Program-made: the position numbers and the translations under genes | Notes under the pieces: model-generated | The model's database searches: none | What the model was told of the DNA's origin: nothing | What the model saw: the letters and a program-made list of their open reading frames with translations, nothing else | Assembly: GCA_017619375.1 (NCBI GenBank) | Contig: JAFZSL010000075.1 | Span: forward strand, 62,001 to 126,000 | Direction: 5' to 3' | From: Prevotella sp. | GTDB taxonomy: Bacteria; Bacteroidota; Bacteroidia; Bacteroidales; Bacteroidaceae | DNA: 64,000 nucleotides | Part shown: positions 33,889-42,866 of the stretch, piece by piece | Numbering within the stretch: position 1 is the stretch's first letter | Layout: each line of letters begins with the position of its first letter

Positions 33889-34374
33889 ATGAACGTGAAA
33901 ATGATTGGAAGACTCAAATGGCTCTGCTACATGTCGCTGTTTGTATGTGCATGTTGGTTCTTGTTCGTCTGCTACCAGAACTTCAATTTCATATTTGATA
34001 CGGCGCACCGCCATATCCACCTGGATGCGAAAAACACAATAGTGGCCTACACCGCCACCATCTTCGTTTTGCACCTTCTCTTTACGTTCGGACTGATAGC
34101 AGCCTTCGTCACTTTCTTTGTTAATGTGCTGCGAGGTATAAGAAGAGAGGAACTATTCCCTAAAGCCAATGTGGCCGTTATCAATATTGGTGCCATACTG
34201 ATTTTCCTGCAGACTGTGGCTGCCGACAATTTCGATCAGGTTTTCATTGTTGATGGCCCTGGACAAATCGTCCTCACATCAAATCCTTTTGTATACGCTC
34301 TGGCATTGCTCGTTTTTGGAGCCATGTATAAGATAGCCTATGATGTGGCGACAGAACACGACTTGACAGTATGA
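33889..34374 (+). CDS. DUF2975-family membrane protein
   Basis: A 161-residue protein with four membrane helices (about residues 10-30, 45-75, 95-115, 130-155). The arrangement, ending in NPFVYALALLVFGAMYKIAYD, matches DUF2975 proteins, which are usually encoded next to a small Cro/C1-type regulator as here (15 bp downstream). The pair is known from many Firmicutes and Bacteroidota, but its function is unclear; membrane stress sensing is one possibility. The promoter at 33822-33854 excludes the ATG at 33823. Confidence 0.75.
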   Translation: MNVKMIGRLKWLCYMSLFVCACWFLFVCYQNFNFIFDTAHRHIHLDAKNTIVAYTATIFVLHLLFTFGLIAAFVTFFVNVLRGIRREELFPKANVAVINIGAILIFLQTVAADNFDQVFIVDGPGQIVLTSNPFVYALALLVFGAMYKIAYDVATEHDLTV

Positions 34375-34389
34375 AAGGAGGAATGGCGC

Positions 34390-34593
34390 ATGATTATGGT
34401 TAATCTTGACGTGATGATGGCACGGCGGAAGATGTCGCTCAACGAACTATCCGAGCGTGTGGGCATTACCATCACCAATCTATCGAAATTGAAGACGGGC
34501 AAGGCCAAAGCCATACGGTTCAGCACACTTGATGCCATATGCAAGGCATTGGATTGTACACCTGCCGACATTTTGGAATATGTTAACGAGTAA
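34390..34593 (+). CDS. XRE/Cro-type HTH regulator
   Basis: A 67-residue helix-turn-helix protein with MSLNELSERVGITITNLSKL as the DNA-binding element and LDAICKALDCTPADIL at the end, as in YozG-like regulators. It is paired with the DUF2975 gene (15 bp upstream) and followed 5 bp later by the carboxypeptidase regulatory-domain gene. It probably regulates this small operon, perhaps under control of the membrane partner. A Met at 34396 is an alternative start. Confidence 0.8.
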   Translation: MIMVNLDVMMARRKMSLNELSERVGITITNLSKLKTGKAKAIRFSTLDAICKALDCTPADILEYVNE

Positions 34594-34598
34594 TTTAT

Positions 34599-35450
34599 AT
34601 GGAGCGTATCTTGTATCTCGCCATTATTCAGGCCGTTTCCTTTTTTTCCTTTTCAGCATCGGCCCAGACTACCGTCAAAGGCCATGTGGTCAACGAGCGG
34701 GGTGAGGCGGTGGAGTATGTCAGCATTGGTTTCGAGGAAGACAGCGTGGGTGTCATTTCCGATGCACGCGGACATTTTGTGCTCGACATTCCAGCGGGCA
34801 GGAAAGACGATCTGTCCTTCTCGCACGTGTCCTATCAGACAGAAACGGTTCCCTTCCATGTTTATAGCCAGACCAACGAACTCACGGTGAAGTTGAAAGA
34901 CAAGGTGGTGGAATTATCCGAGGTGGTAATAGGCAAGAAGAGCAAGCCCCAAACGCTTTCGGGCAAGTCGTGGGTCGGTTTCGGAGTTGCTGGTTTCATT
35001 AGTGGCGTTAGCTATACGAATAACTATGAATGGGGACCGATTTTCTCCAACTCGAAAGACTATGTGCTTAGCGACATCCTCATCATGGTGAAGGAATGCC
35101 TGTTCGAGCAGTGTACGCTGAGTTTCAATGTCTATGAGGTACATGGCCAACGATTTGTCAATGTCCTCAACATGCCCATCTATCAAGTTGTTAGTCCTGC
35201 CGACAATGGCAAACTCTTGGATGTCACTCCTACGGAAAATATCGTGCTGAAAGGGACGCAGAAATACTGTATCTGTCTTAGCATTGTTGATACCAAGGGC
35301 AAGGGAGCCATCTATTTCCCCCTCACTTTCAAGAGCAGTTACGCTCGCAACACGGTCAAGGGCAAGCGCCGCAAATTGCCTGCTTGTCCTTCTATCATGG
35401 TGAAGGGATACAAGATGAATGATGGATATGCAGACGGAGATGAAATGTAA
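34599..35450 (+). CDS. Exported protein with carboxypeptidase-like regulatory domain
   Basis: A 283-residue exported protein. A signal peptide (residues 1-23, ending SASAQ) precedes a CarboxypepD_reg-like domain (about 25-95, with GHVVNERGEAVEYVSI and DARGHFVLDIPAG) of the type found at the N-terminus of SusC and other outer-membrane proteins. The rest (about 115-283) has no TonB-dependent receptor barrel and is not recognised. It follows the HTH gene by 5 bp, so the regulator may control an envelope protein. Confidence 0.65.
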   Translation: MERILYLAIIQAVSFFSFSASAQTTVKGHVVNERGEAVEYVSIGFEEDSVGVISDARGHFVLDIPAGRKDDLSFSHVSYQTETVPFHVYSQTNELTVKLKDKVVELSEVVIGKKSKPQTLSGKSWVGFGVAGFISGVSYTNNYEWGPIFSNSKDYVLSDILIMVKECLFEQCTLSFNVYEVHGQRFVNVLNMPIYQVVSPADNGKLLDVTPTENIVLKGTQKYCICLSIVDTKGKGAIYFPLTFKSSYARNTVKGKRRKLPACPSIMVKGYKMNDGYADGDEM

Positions 35451-35604
35451 GAAATACAAACTCTCCACAACCTCAGCCCCATTGGTGTCCAGCGTGGAAA
35501 CTGTCACCATCAGGTATGCAGATGCATGCAATGACAACAAAAACTTTGCGTAGTGCTAAAATGGCGCTAATTTTTGATTCAAGGAAGGATTATTTTCACT
35601 TTTG

Positions 35605-35636
35605 TTAGCATTATTTCCTTTTTTTTGCTATCTTTG
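35605..35636 (+). promoter_or_regulatory. nuo operon promoter
   Basis: TATCTTTG (35629-35636) is a consensus -7 box. The -33 element is weak (TTAG at 35605-35608, 20-bp spacer; TTTG lies 4 bp further away). Confidence 0.55.
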
Positions 35637-35692
35637 CACCGCTTTATGCTGTTTCTCTCTACAAGGGAACTATCAACATTAAACACATATAT

Positions 35693-36043
35693 ATGTATTT
35701 CACTTTGTTAATAACCGTCATCCTGACGGCAGTTGTCTTGGTGTTAGGCGCTTACGTCATCGCCAAGTTGATTGGACCTCGGTCGTACAACAAGGTAAAA
35801 GGTGAACCATTCGAGTGCGGTATTCCTACGCACGGGTCCTCTTGGATTCCCGTGTCGATAGGCTATTACCTCTTCGCCATCCTTTTCCTCATGTTCGACA
35901 TCGAGACGGTTTTTCTTTACCCATGGGCCGTGGTGGTTCAGGAGTATGGTGTGATGGCGATTGCCAGCATCGGCTTCTTCCTGCTCGTGCTCGTATTTGG
36001 CTTGGCTTATGCCTGGCGGAAAGGAGCGTTGGAATGGATGTAA
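35693..36043 (+). CDS. nuoA: NADH-quinone oxidoreductase subunit A
   Basis: A 116-residue inner-membrane subunit of complex I with three membrane helices and the conserved loop KGEPFECGIPTHGSSW between helix 1 and helix 2, then FDIETVFLYPWA. It is part of the proton-pumping membrane arm near the quinone site. nuoB starts 10 bp before its stop, and the whole set nuoA to nuoN follows on the same strand. A promoter box lies about 60 bp upstream. Confidence 0.93.
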   Translation: MYFTLLITVILTAVVLVLGAYVIAKLIGPRSYNKVKGEPFECGIPTHGSSWIPVSIGYYLFAILFLMFDIETVFLYPWAVVVQEYGVMAIASIGFFLLVLVFGLAYAWRKGALEWM

Positions 36044-36732
36044 GGAAACCGCGTATCAAGAGCATTCCATACGAGGAGTTCAAGGACAATGAGACCTTGG
36101 AGAAACTGGTGGAAGAGCTCAATGAAGGTGGCGTCAACGTTGTCACGGGAAGCCTGGACCAACTCATCAACTGGGGAAGGTCCAACTCCCTATGGTCGCT
36201 TACTTTCGGAACATCTTGCTGTGGCATCGAGTTCATGGCTGTCGGCTGTGCTCGCTACGACTTCTCGCGCTTCGGCTTCGAGGTCACCAGGAACTCACCA
36301 CGTCAGGCCGACCTTATCATGACCGCCGGCACCATCACCCACAAGATGGCGCCTGTGTTCAAGAGACTCTACGACGAGATGGCCGAGCCCAAATACGTCG
36401 TCGCCGTGGGTGGCTGCACCATCTCTGGAGGACCTTTCAAGTCGAGTTACCATGTCGTCAAGGGCATTGAGGAAATCGTGCCCGTGGATGTCTACATTCC
36501 CGGATGTCCTCCGAGACCCGAGGCCATCCTCTACGGCATGATGCAGTTGCAGAGAAAGGTGAAGATTGAGAAATTCTTCGGTGGCGCCAACCACAAGCAA
36601 AACGCCGAGGAGCGTGAGCAAGGCCTTTCCAACGAGGCCATCGCCTCTGGGTGGAAAAAGCCTATCGTCGTCACCGACGTACCAGAGGATTTCGTCAACG
36701 AACTCAATAAAGGCAAGGAGGGAGAGCAATGA
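36034..36732 (+). CDS. nuoB: NADH-quinone oxidoreductase subunit B
   Basis: A 232-residue peripheral subunit that holds cluster N2. The four cysteines are seen in TSCCGIEFM, AVGGCTISGG and PGCPPRPEA. The N-terminus is longer than in E. coli by a short charged segment, and a C-terminal extension follows the core. Its start (MDVRKPRIK) overlaps the nuoA stop, and its own stop overlaps the nuoCD start by 4 bp, so the three are translationally coupled. Confidence 0.95.
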   Translation: MDVRKPRIKSIPYEEFKDNETLEKLVEELNEGGVNVVTGSLDQLINWGRSNSLWSLTFGTSCCGIEFMAVGCARYDFSRFGFEVTRNSPRQADLIMTAGTITHKMAPVFKRLYDEMAEPKYVVAVGGCTISGGPFKSSYHVVKGIEEIVPVDVYIPGCPPRPEAILYGMMQLQRKVKIEKFFGGANHKQNAEEREQGLSNEAIASGWKKPIVVTDVPEDFVNELNKGKEGEQ

Positions 36733-38291
36733 AATTAGACTTCATCAACGTATCGTTCGATAACTTCAGCAAGGAAATGAGAGAGCTGAAGGAAAAGAAG
36801 CATTACGACTACCTTGTCACCATAGTGGGTGAGGACTTCGGCGAGGAAGGACTGGGATGCATCTACATCTTGGAAAACACTGAAAACCATGAGCGTGCCA
36901 GTGTGAAAACCATCGCCAAGAAGGTAGACGAGGACTTTGTCATCCCATCCGTCATCGACATCTGGAAAGCCGCCGACCTCCTCGAAAGAGAGGTTTATGA
37001 TTTCTATGGCGTCAAGTTCCTCGGACACCCCATCATGGAGAGGTTGTTCCTGAGAAACGACTTCAAGGGGCATCCTTTCAGGAAAGACTGGCAATTCGAC
37101 GACTCCTACTCCCTCGAGGACGACGAGGAGAGTGAATACGCCAACACCTACACCCTCGACGACAACGGCAAACTGGTGTGCACCCGCCACCGGCTGTTCG
37201 ATGAAAACGAATATGTGGTCAACGTCGGACCTCAGCACCCCTCCACACACGGCGTGCTCAGGTTGCAGACCGTCCTCGACGGCGAGGAGGTCAAGCGCAT
37301 CTATCCGCACCTGGGATACATCCACCGCGGCATAGAAAAGATGTGGGAGGGATACACCTATCCGCAGACTCTTGCGCTAACCGACCGACTCAACTACCTC
37401 TCCGCCATGATGCACCGCCACGCCCTCGTGGGAGTCATCGAAGAAGGACTCGGCGTGGAGCTCTCCGACCGCATCAAGTACATCCGCACCATCATGGATG
37501 AGTTGCAGCGTCTCGACTCCCACCTTCTTTATTGCGGATGCTGCGCACAGGACCTTGGCGCACTCACCGCCTTCCTCTACTGCATGCGCGACCGCGAGCA
37601 TGTGCTCAACGCCATGGAGGAGACAACCGGCGGCAGACTCATACAGAACTACTACCGCATCGGAGGACTGCAAGACGACATCGACCCCAATTTCGTGGAG
37701 AATGTCAAGACACTATGCACCTACCTCCGCCCGATGATTCAGGAATACATGGACGTCTTCGGCGACAATGTCATCACCCACAACCGCTTCGAGCGTGTAG
37801 GCGTGATGAACCGCGAGGACTGCATCAACTACGCTGTCACTGGACCTGCGGGACGTGCCGCCGGATGGGCCAACGACGTGAGGAAAAACCATCCCTATGA
37901 CATGTATGACAAGGTGGAGTGGAAGCAAATCCTCTTGCCTGGAGCCGACTCCATGGACCGCTATCTCGTGCACATCCAGGAGATGTATCAAAGCTTGGAC
38001 ATCATCGAGGCACTCATCGACAACATCCCCCAAGGCGAGTTCTACATCAAGCAGAAACCCATCATCAAGGTGCCTGAGGGACAGTGGTACTTCTCCGTGG
38101 AAGGAGCCAGCGGCGAGTTCGGTGTCTACCTTGACTCCAGGGGAGACAAGAGCCCTTACCGCATGAAGATGCGTCCCATGGGACTCACGCTCGTAGGAGC
38201 CCTCGACCCCATGCTGAGAGGACAAAAGATAGCAGACCTTGTCACCACGGGAGCCGCCATCGACTTTGTCATTCCAGACATTGACAGATAA
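36729..38291 (+). CDS. nuoCD: NADH-quinone oxidoreductase subunit C/D fusion
   Basis: A 520-residue fused subunit. The NuoC part (about 1-130) contains EREVYDFYGVKFLGHP, and the NuoD part begins near VNVGPQHPSTHGVLRL and includes the quinone-site region. Such C/D fusions occur in several bacteria, and here the short NuoC part (about 130 residues) is typical of the Bacteroidota form. It connects the quinone module to NuoB. Confidence 0.95.
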   Translation: MKLDFINVSFDNFSKEMRELKEKKHYDYLVTIVGEDFGEEGLGCIYILENTENHERASVKTIAKKVDEDFVIPSVIDIWKAADLLEREVYDFYGVKFLGHPIMERLFLRNDFKGHPFRKDWQFDDSYSLEDDEESEYANTYTLDDNGKLVCTRHRLFDENEYVVNVGPQHPSTHGVLRLQTVLDGEEVKRIYPHLGYIHRGIEKMWEGYTYPQTLALTDRLNYLSAMMHRHALVGVIEEGLGVELSDRIKYIRTIMDELQRLDSHLLYCGCCAQDLGALTAFLYCMRDREHVLNAMEETTGGRLIQNYYRIGGLQDDIDPNFVENVKTLCTYLRPMIQEYMDVFGDNVITHNRFERVGVMNREDCINYAVTGPAGRAAGWANDVRKNHPYDMYDKVEWKQILLPGADSMDRYLVHIQEMYQSLDIIEALIDNIPQGEFYIKQKPIIKVPEGQWYFSVEGASGEFGVYLDSRGDKSPYRMKMRPMGLTLVGALDPMLRGQKIADLVTTGAAIDFVIPDIDR

Positions 38292-38311
38292 CCACGCTAA
38301 AACATTCAAAT

Positions 38312-39406
38312 ATGTTACATTATCTTGATTTTTCCATAGTAACACAATGGTTCGACTCATTGCTGCGCGACACGCTGGGGTTGGGCGACTTCTGGGCCAT
38401 CCTCATCGAGTGCGTCATCGTCGGACTGTTCATATTGGTGGCATACGCCCTCATCGCCATCGTGCTCATCTTCATGGAGCGCAAGGTGTGTGCCTATTTC
38501 CAATGCCGCCTGGGCCCCATGCGCGTGGGACCGTGGGGCACGCTGCAGGTGTTCGCCGACGTGCTGAAGATGCTCATCAAGGAAATCTTCTTCGTCGACA
38601 GGGCCGACAAACTGCTGTATGCTGTGGCGCCCTTCCTTGTCATCATTGGCTCGGTGGGAGCCTTCTCGTTCCTCCCTTGGAACGCAGGGGCGTTGGTGCT
38701 TGACTTCAATGTGGGCGTGTTCTTGCTCACCGCCATCTCTTCCATCGGCATCGTGGGTATCTTCCTTGCAGGATGGGCATCCAACAACAAGTACTCCGTC
38801 ATCTCCGCCATGCGTGGAGCCGTGCAGATGATTTCTTACGAGATTTCGCTCTGCCTGTGCCTCATCACCGCCGTCATCCTCACCCAGACCATGCAGGTCA
38901 GCGGCATTGTGGAAGCACAGCACGGACCTTGGAACTGGCTCATCTTCAAAGGCCACATCCCCGCCATCATCGCCTTCCTCACCTTCCTCGTCGCAGGAAA
39001 TGCAGAGGCCAATCGCGGACCGTTCGACATGGCTGAGGCGGAGAGTGAGTTGACTGCCGGCCACCACACCGAGTACTCCGGAATGGGATTCGGCTTCTTC
39101 TACCTCGCCGAATACCTCAACCTCTTCATCATCTCAGGCATTGCCGTCACCGTCTTCCTCGGAGGATGGGAGCCCATCTGCATCGGCGTGGCGGGCTTCG
39201 ATGAGGTGATGGACTACATACCGGGCATCGTCTGGTTCATGGGCAAGACGTTCCTCATCGTCTGGATCCTGATGTGGATCAGGTGGACTTTCCCCCGCCT
39301 GCGCATCGACCAGATTCTCAAGTTGGAATGGAAATACATCATGCCGCTGTCGCTCATCAACCTGGTGCTGATGACCTTGGTGGTGGCTTTCGGACTCCAC
39401 TGGTAA
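38312..39406 (+). CDS. nuoH: NADH-quinone oxidoreductase subunit H
   Basis: A 364-residue membrane subunit with eight or so helices that forms the quinone-binding channel with NuoB and NuoD. The conserved loop FDMAEAESELTAGHHTEYSG is clear, as is MERKVCAYFQCRLGP near the N-terminus. It follows nuoCD by 20 bp. Confidence 0.95.
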   Translation: MLHYLDFSIVTQWFDSLLRDTLGLGDFWAILIECVIVGLFILVAYALIAIVLIFMERKVCAYFQCRLGPMRVGPWGTLQVFADVLKMLIKEIFFVDRADKLLYAVAPFLVIIGSVGAFSFLPWNAGALVLDFNVGVFLLTAISSIGIVGIFLAGWASNNKYSVISAMRGAVQMISYEISLCLCLITAVILTQTMQVSGIVEAQHGPWNWLIFKGHIPAIIAFLTFLVAGNAEANRGPFDMAEAESELTAGHHTEYSGMGFGFFYLAEYLNLFIISGIAVTVFLGGWEPICIGVAGFDEVMDYIPGIVWFMGKTFLIVWILMWIRWTFPRLRIDQILKLEWKYIMPLSLINLVLMTLVVAFGLHW

Positions 39407-39451
39407 TATGAAAAAGGAAGTCTAAACGACCTTCAGAAAAAGAATAAGAAA

Positions 39452-39982
39452 ATGGAAAACAAATCATATTTCGGCGGTATCGCGGATGGAGTGAAGACGC
39501 TCGCCGTGGGTTTGAAAACCACTCTCAAGGAGTATTTCACACCCAAGTCGACCGAGCAATATCCCGAGAACCGCAAGACCACGCTGCATGTCGCCAAGAG
39601 GCACCGTGGAAGGCTTGTCTTCAAGCGCAACGAGGACGGCACCTCCAAATGCACTGCCTGCACGCTGTGTGAGAAGGCTTGTCCCAACGGCACCATCAAG
39701 ATTGTATCGGAGATGCGTACCGACGAGGCTACCGGCAAGAAGAAGCGCGTGCTTCTCGACTACCAATACGACTTGGGCGACTGCATGTTCTGCCAGTTGT
39801 GCACCAATGCGTGCAACTTCGACGCTATCGAGTTCACCAACGATTTCGAGAACAGTACGTTCGACCGTGGTGCGCTGGTGTTGCACCTTGACAAGGAGGT
39901 TTACGAGGGTGGTTCGCTGCCCGGCCTCATCGAGGGAGGAGCTCCACTCGTCATCGGCAAATTCAATACTAAAACCAAATAA
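39452..39982 (+). CDS. nuoI: NADH-quinone oxidoreductase subunit I
   Basis: A 176-residue subunit with two 4Fe-4S clusters (N6a, N6b). The motifs are CTACTLCEKACP and CMFCQLCTNACN; in the second the usual Pro after the last Cys is Asn. The arm connects the donor side to NuoB. With NuoEFG absent, NuoI is the natural docking point for an unknown electron donor such as ferredoxin. Confidence 0.93.
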   Translation: MENKSYFGGIADGVKTLAVGLKTTLKEYFTPKSTEQYPENRKTTLHVAKRHRGRLVFKRNEDGTSKCTACTLCEKACPNGTIKIVSEMRTDEATGKKKRVLLDYQYDLGDCMFCQLCTNACNFDAIEFTNDFENSTFDRGALVLHLDKEVYEGGSLPGLIEGGAPLVIGKFNTKTK

Positions 39983-39987
39983 GGACC

Positions 39988-40497
39988 ATGGCCAATATCA
40001 TTATGTTCTGCATCCTCGCAGTCGTCATCTTGGGTTCGGCTGTGATGTGTGTCGCCACAAAGAGTTTCATGCGGGCGGCCACGTTCCTGCTCTTCGTGCT
40101 CTTCGGAGTGGCAGGCCTTTATTTCCTTATTGACTACACCTTCCTGGGAGCCGCTCAAATCAGTGTCTATGCAGGAGGTGTGACCATGCTCTATGTCTTC
40201 GCCATACAACTCGTCTCCAAGCACACGCTGCAAGGTGTGGCCGAGCGCCTTCGTGGAAAGAAGGTGGTTGCCGGCGCCCTCGTCGCCCTCGCCGGGTTCG
40301 CCATGGTGTTGTTCATCCTTCTCAAGCACAAGTTCGTATCCCTGGCCATCCCCAACGAGGAGGTGCCCATGCAAGAAATCGGTCAAGCGCTCATGGGGGC
40401 GGAAAAGTTCCAGTACGTCCTCGCGTTCGAGTTCATCTCGGTATTCCTGCTCGCTTGCATCATCGGTGGAATCGTCATTTCAAGAAAGGACAAGTAA
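39988..40497 (+). CDS. nuoJ: NADH-quinone oxidoreductase subunit J
   Basis: A 169-residue membrane subunit with five helices; the conserved YAGGVTMLYVFAIQLVS region is near residue 65. It lies 5 bp after nuoI and 1 bp before nuoK, and belongs to the proton-pumping arm. Confidence 0.92.
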   Translation: MANIIMFCILAVVILGSAVMCVATKSFMRAATFLLFVLFGVAGLYFLIDYTFLGAAQISVYAGGVTMLYVFAIQLVSKHTLQGVAERLRGKKVVAGALVALAGFAMVLFILLKHKFVSLAIPNEEVPMQEIGQALMGAEKFQYVLAFEFISVFLLACIIGGIVISRKDK

Positions 40498-40498
40498 C

Positions 40499-40807
40499 AT
40501 GATACCAGTAGAATACTTCCTCGTACTAAGCACGCTGCTCTTTTTCATCGGCGTCTTCGGATTTGTCACGCGTCGCAATTTGATAGCGATGCTCATCTCG
40601 ACCGAACTTGTCCTCAATGCCGTGGACATCAATTTCGCTGTGTTCAACAGGCTGCTCTATCCCGGACAGCTTGAAGGCTTCTTCTTCACGCTCTTCTCCA
40701 TCGGTGTGGCAGCTGCCGAGACAGCCGTTGCCGTGGCCATCATCATCAACGTTTACCGCAGGTTCAATAGCGACCAGGTGAATCGTATAGAGAACATGAA
40801 ACTATAA
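40499..40807 (+). CDS. nuoK: NADH-quinone oxidoreductase subunit K
   Basis: A 102-residue MrpC-like subunit with three helices. The conserved glutamates in MLISTELVLNAV (residue about 37) and AAAETAVAVAI (about 72) sit inside helices and take part in proton movement. The start MIPVEYF is 1 bp after the nuoJ stop. A longer frame to 40193 overlaps nuoJ and is not used. Confidence 0.92.
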   Translation: MIPVEYFLVLSTLLFFIGVFGFVTRRNLIAMLISTELVLNAVDINFAVFNRLLYPGQLEGFFFTLFSIGVAAAETAVAVAIIINVYRRFNSDQVNRIENMKL

Positions 40808-40868
40808 AATCATAAAAGGTGGACAGGGTGGTTTTTCCCACCCTTAAACCCAAAACCTATCACAACAT

Positions 40869-42854
40869 ATGGATTACAGTTATGCTTTTCTGATACTTCT
40901 CCTGCCTGCATTCTCCTTCCTCGTATTGGGACTTTGCGGCATGAAGATGTCTCACAAGGTGGCAGGACTCGTTGGCACCACGGTATTGGCCATCGTCACG
41001 GTCCTTTCCTACTATACGGCATTCACGTATTTCTCCGCCCCGAGGTTGGACAATGGGGCTTTCGCGGCCATCGTGCCATTCAATTTCACGTGGCTGCCTT
41101 TAGGGAAACTCAGTTTTGACATGGGCATGCTGCTCGACCCCCTTTCGGTCGTCATGCTCATCGTCATCTCCACCGTGAGCCTCATGGTGCACATCTACTC
41201 CTTCGGCTACATGCACGGTGAGAAGGGATTCCAGCGTTACTACGCATTCCTTTCTCTCTTCACCATGTCGATGCTCGGACTGGTGGTGGCTACCAACATC
41301 TTCCAGATGTACCTCTTCTGGGAGTTGGTGGGTGTGAGTTCCTATCTGCTCATCGGCTTCTACTACAAGCTGCACTCCGCAGTGGCGGCTTCGAAGAAGG
41401 CGTTCATCGTCACCAGGTTTGCCGATATGTTTTTCCTCATCGGCATCCTCATCTTCGGATACTACACTGAGTCGTTCAGCTTCACTTTCGTCAACAACAT
41501 CGATGCTGCGGGATTGGCCCACGTATGTGAACCGTCGAAGGCTGTGGCCGCTGGTGGTTTCATCATTCCTACGGCCCTCGTGCTGATGTTCATCGGCGGT
41601 GCCGGCAAGAGTGCCATGTTCCCGTTGCACATTTGGTTGCCTGATGCCATGGAGGGCCCCACGCCTGTGTCGGCACTCATCCACGCCGCCACGATGGTGG
41701 TGGCCGGAGTCTTCCAGTTGGCACGCATGTTCCCCTTGTGGATCCAATATGCGCCCAACGCCCTGCCCATCGTGGTGTGGGTGGGCGTGTTCACCGCTTT
41801 CTATGCTGCAGCCGTGGCATGTGCGCAGACCGACATCAAGCGTGTGCTGGCCTTCTCCACCATCTCGCAGATTGCTTTCATGATGGTGGCTCTCGGCGTA
41901 TGCCTGCCAGGACATCACGGTGCCGTGCTTGACAACCACGCACAACTGGGTTACATGGCTTCCATGTTCCACCTCTTCACCCATGCCATGTTCAAGGCTT
42001 GCCTCTTCCTCTGCGCCGGTTGTGTCATCCACGCCGTGCACTCCAACGAGATGGCGCTCATGGGCGGGCTGCGCAAGTACATGCCGGTCACCCACATCAC
42101 CTTCCTCATCTCATGCCTTGCCATTGCCGGCATCCCCTTCTTCTCGGGATTCAGCTCCAAGGATGAGATCATCACGGCATGCTTCGAATACAGTCCCGTG
42201 GTGGGATGGATCATGACGGGTGTCGCCGCCATGACGGCCTTCTACATGTTCCGCCTCTATTACGGCATCTTCTGGGGCACGGAGAACAAGGAGGCTCACG
42301 AGCACCACACGCCACACGAGGCTCCTGCCACCATGACGGTGCCTCTCATCATCCTCTCTGTCATCACCGTGGGTGTGGGCATCTACACCACCTTGGCAGG
42401 ATTCCTGGGATGGGATGGAAGTTTTGGTTACTTCGTTTCCGCCACAGGCGAGAACTACACCATCCATTTCGATACGAAAGTGGCTGCCACTTCCACCATC
42501 ATCGCCATCTTGAGCATCTGTCTGGCCACCTATATCTACAAGGGTGAGCGTCAGCCCATCGCCGACAAGCTCTACGCCGCCATGCCCAAGTTGCACCGTG
42601 CGGCCTACAAACGGTTCTATATGGACGAGGTGTGGCTCTTCATCACTCACAAGATCATCTTCAACCTCGTGTCGAAACCCATCGCATGGTTCGACCGCCA
42701 CGTCATCGACGGGACGTTCAACTTCATGGCCTGGGGCACCAACGAGGCTGGTGAGAGCATCCGCGGCTGGCAGAGCGGCGACGTGCGCCAGTATGCCGTA
42801 TGGTTCCTCACCGGAAGCGTGGCCATTACCTTATTGTTGTTATGTGCATTGTAA
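40869..42854 (+). CDS. nuoL: NADH-quinone oxidoreductase subunit L
   Basis: A 661-residue antiporter-like subunit at the distal end of the membrane arm. It shows about 14-16 helices, including LFWELVGVSSYLLIGFYY, WLPDAMEGPTPVSALIHAAT and the long C-terminal lateral helix region. It is the first of three antiporter-like subunits (L, M, N). A 61-bp gap after nuoK has no terminator. Confidence 0.95.
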   Translation: MDYSYAFLILLLPAFSFLVLGLCGMKMSHKVAGLVGTTVLAIVTVLSYYTAFTYFSAPRLDNGAFAAIVPFNFTWLPLGKLSFDMGMLLDPLSVVMLIVISTVSLMVHIYSFGYMHGEKGFQRYYAFLSLFTMSMLGLVVATNIFQMYLFWELVGVSSYLLIGFYYKLHSAVAASKKAFIVTRFADMFFLIGILIFGYYTESFSFTFVNNIDAAGLAHVCEPSKAVAAGGFIIPTALVLMFIGGAGKSAMFPLHIWLPDAMEGPTPVSALIHAATMVVAGVFQLARMFPLWIQYAPNALPIVVWVGVFTAFYAAAVACAQTDIKRVLAFSTISQIAFMMVALGVCLPGHHGAVLDNHAQLGYMASMFHLFTHAMFKACLFLCAGCVIHAVHSNEMALMGGLRKYMPVTHITFLISCLAIAGIPFFSGFSSKDEIITACFEYSPVVGWIMTGVAAMTAFYMFRLYYGIFWGTENKEAHEHHTPHEAPATMTVPLIILSVITVGVGIYTTLAGFLGWDGSFGYFVSATGENYTIHFDTKVAATSTIIAILSICLATYIYKGERQPIADKLYAAMPKLHRAAYKRFYMDEVWLFITHKIIFNLVSKPIAWFDRHVIDGTFNFMAWGTNEAGESIRGWQSGDVRQYAVWFLTGSVAITLLLLCAL

Positions 42855-42866
42855 AAAAATGAAGAA

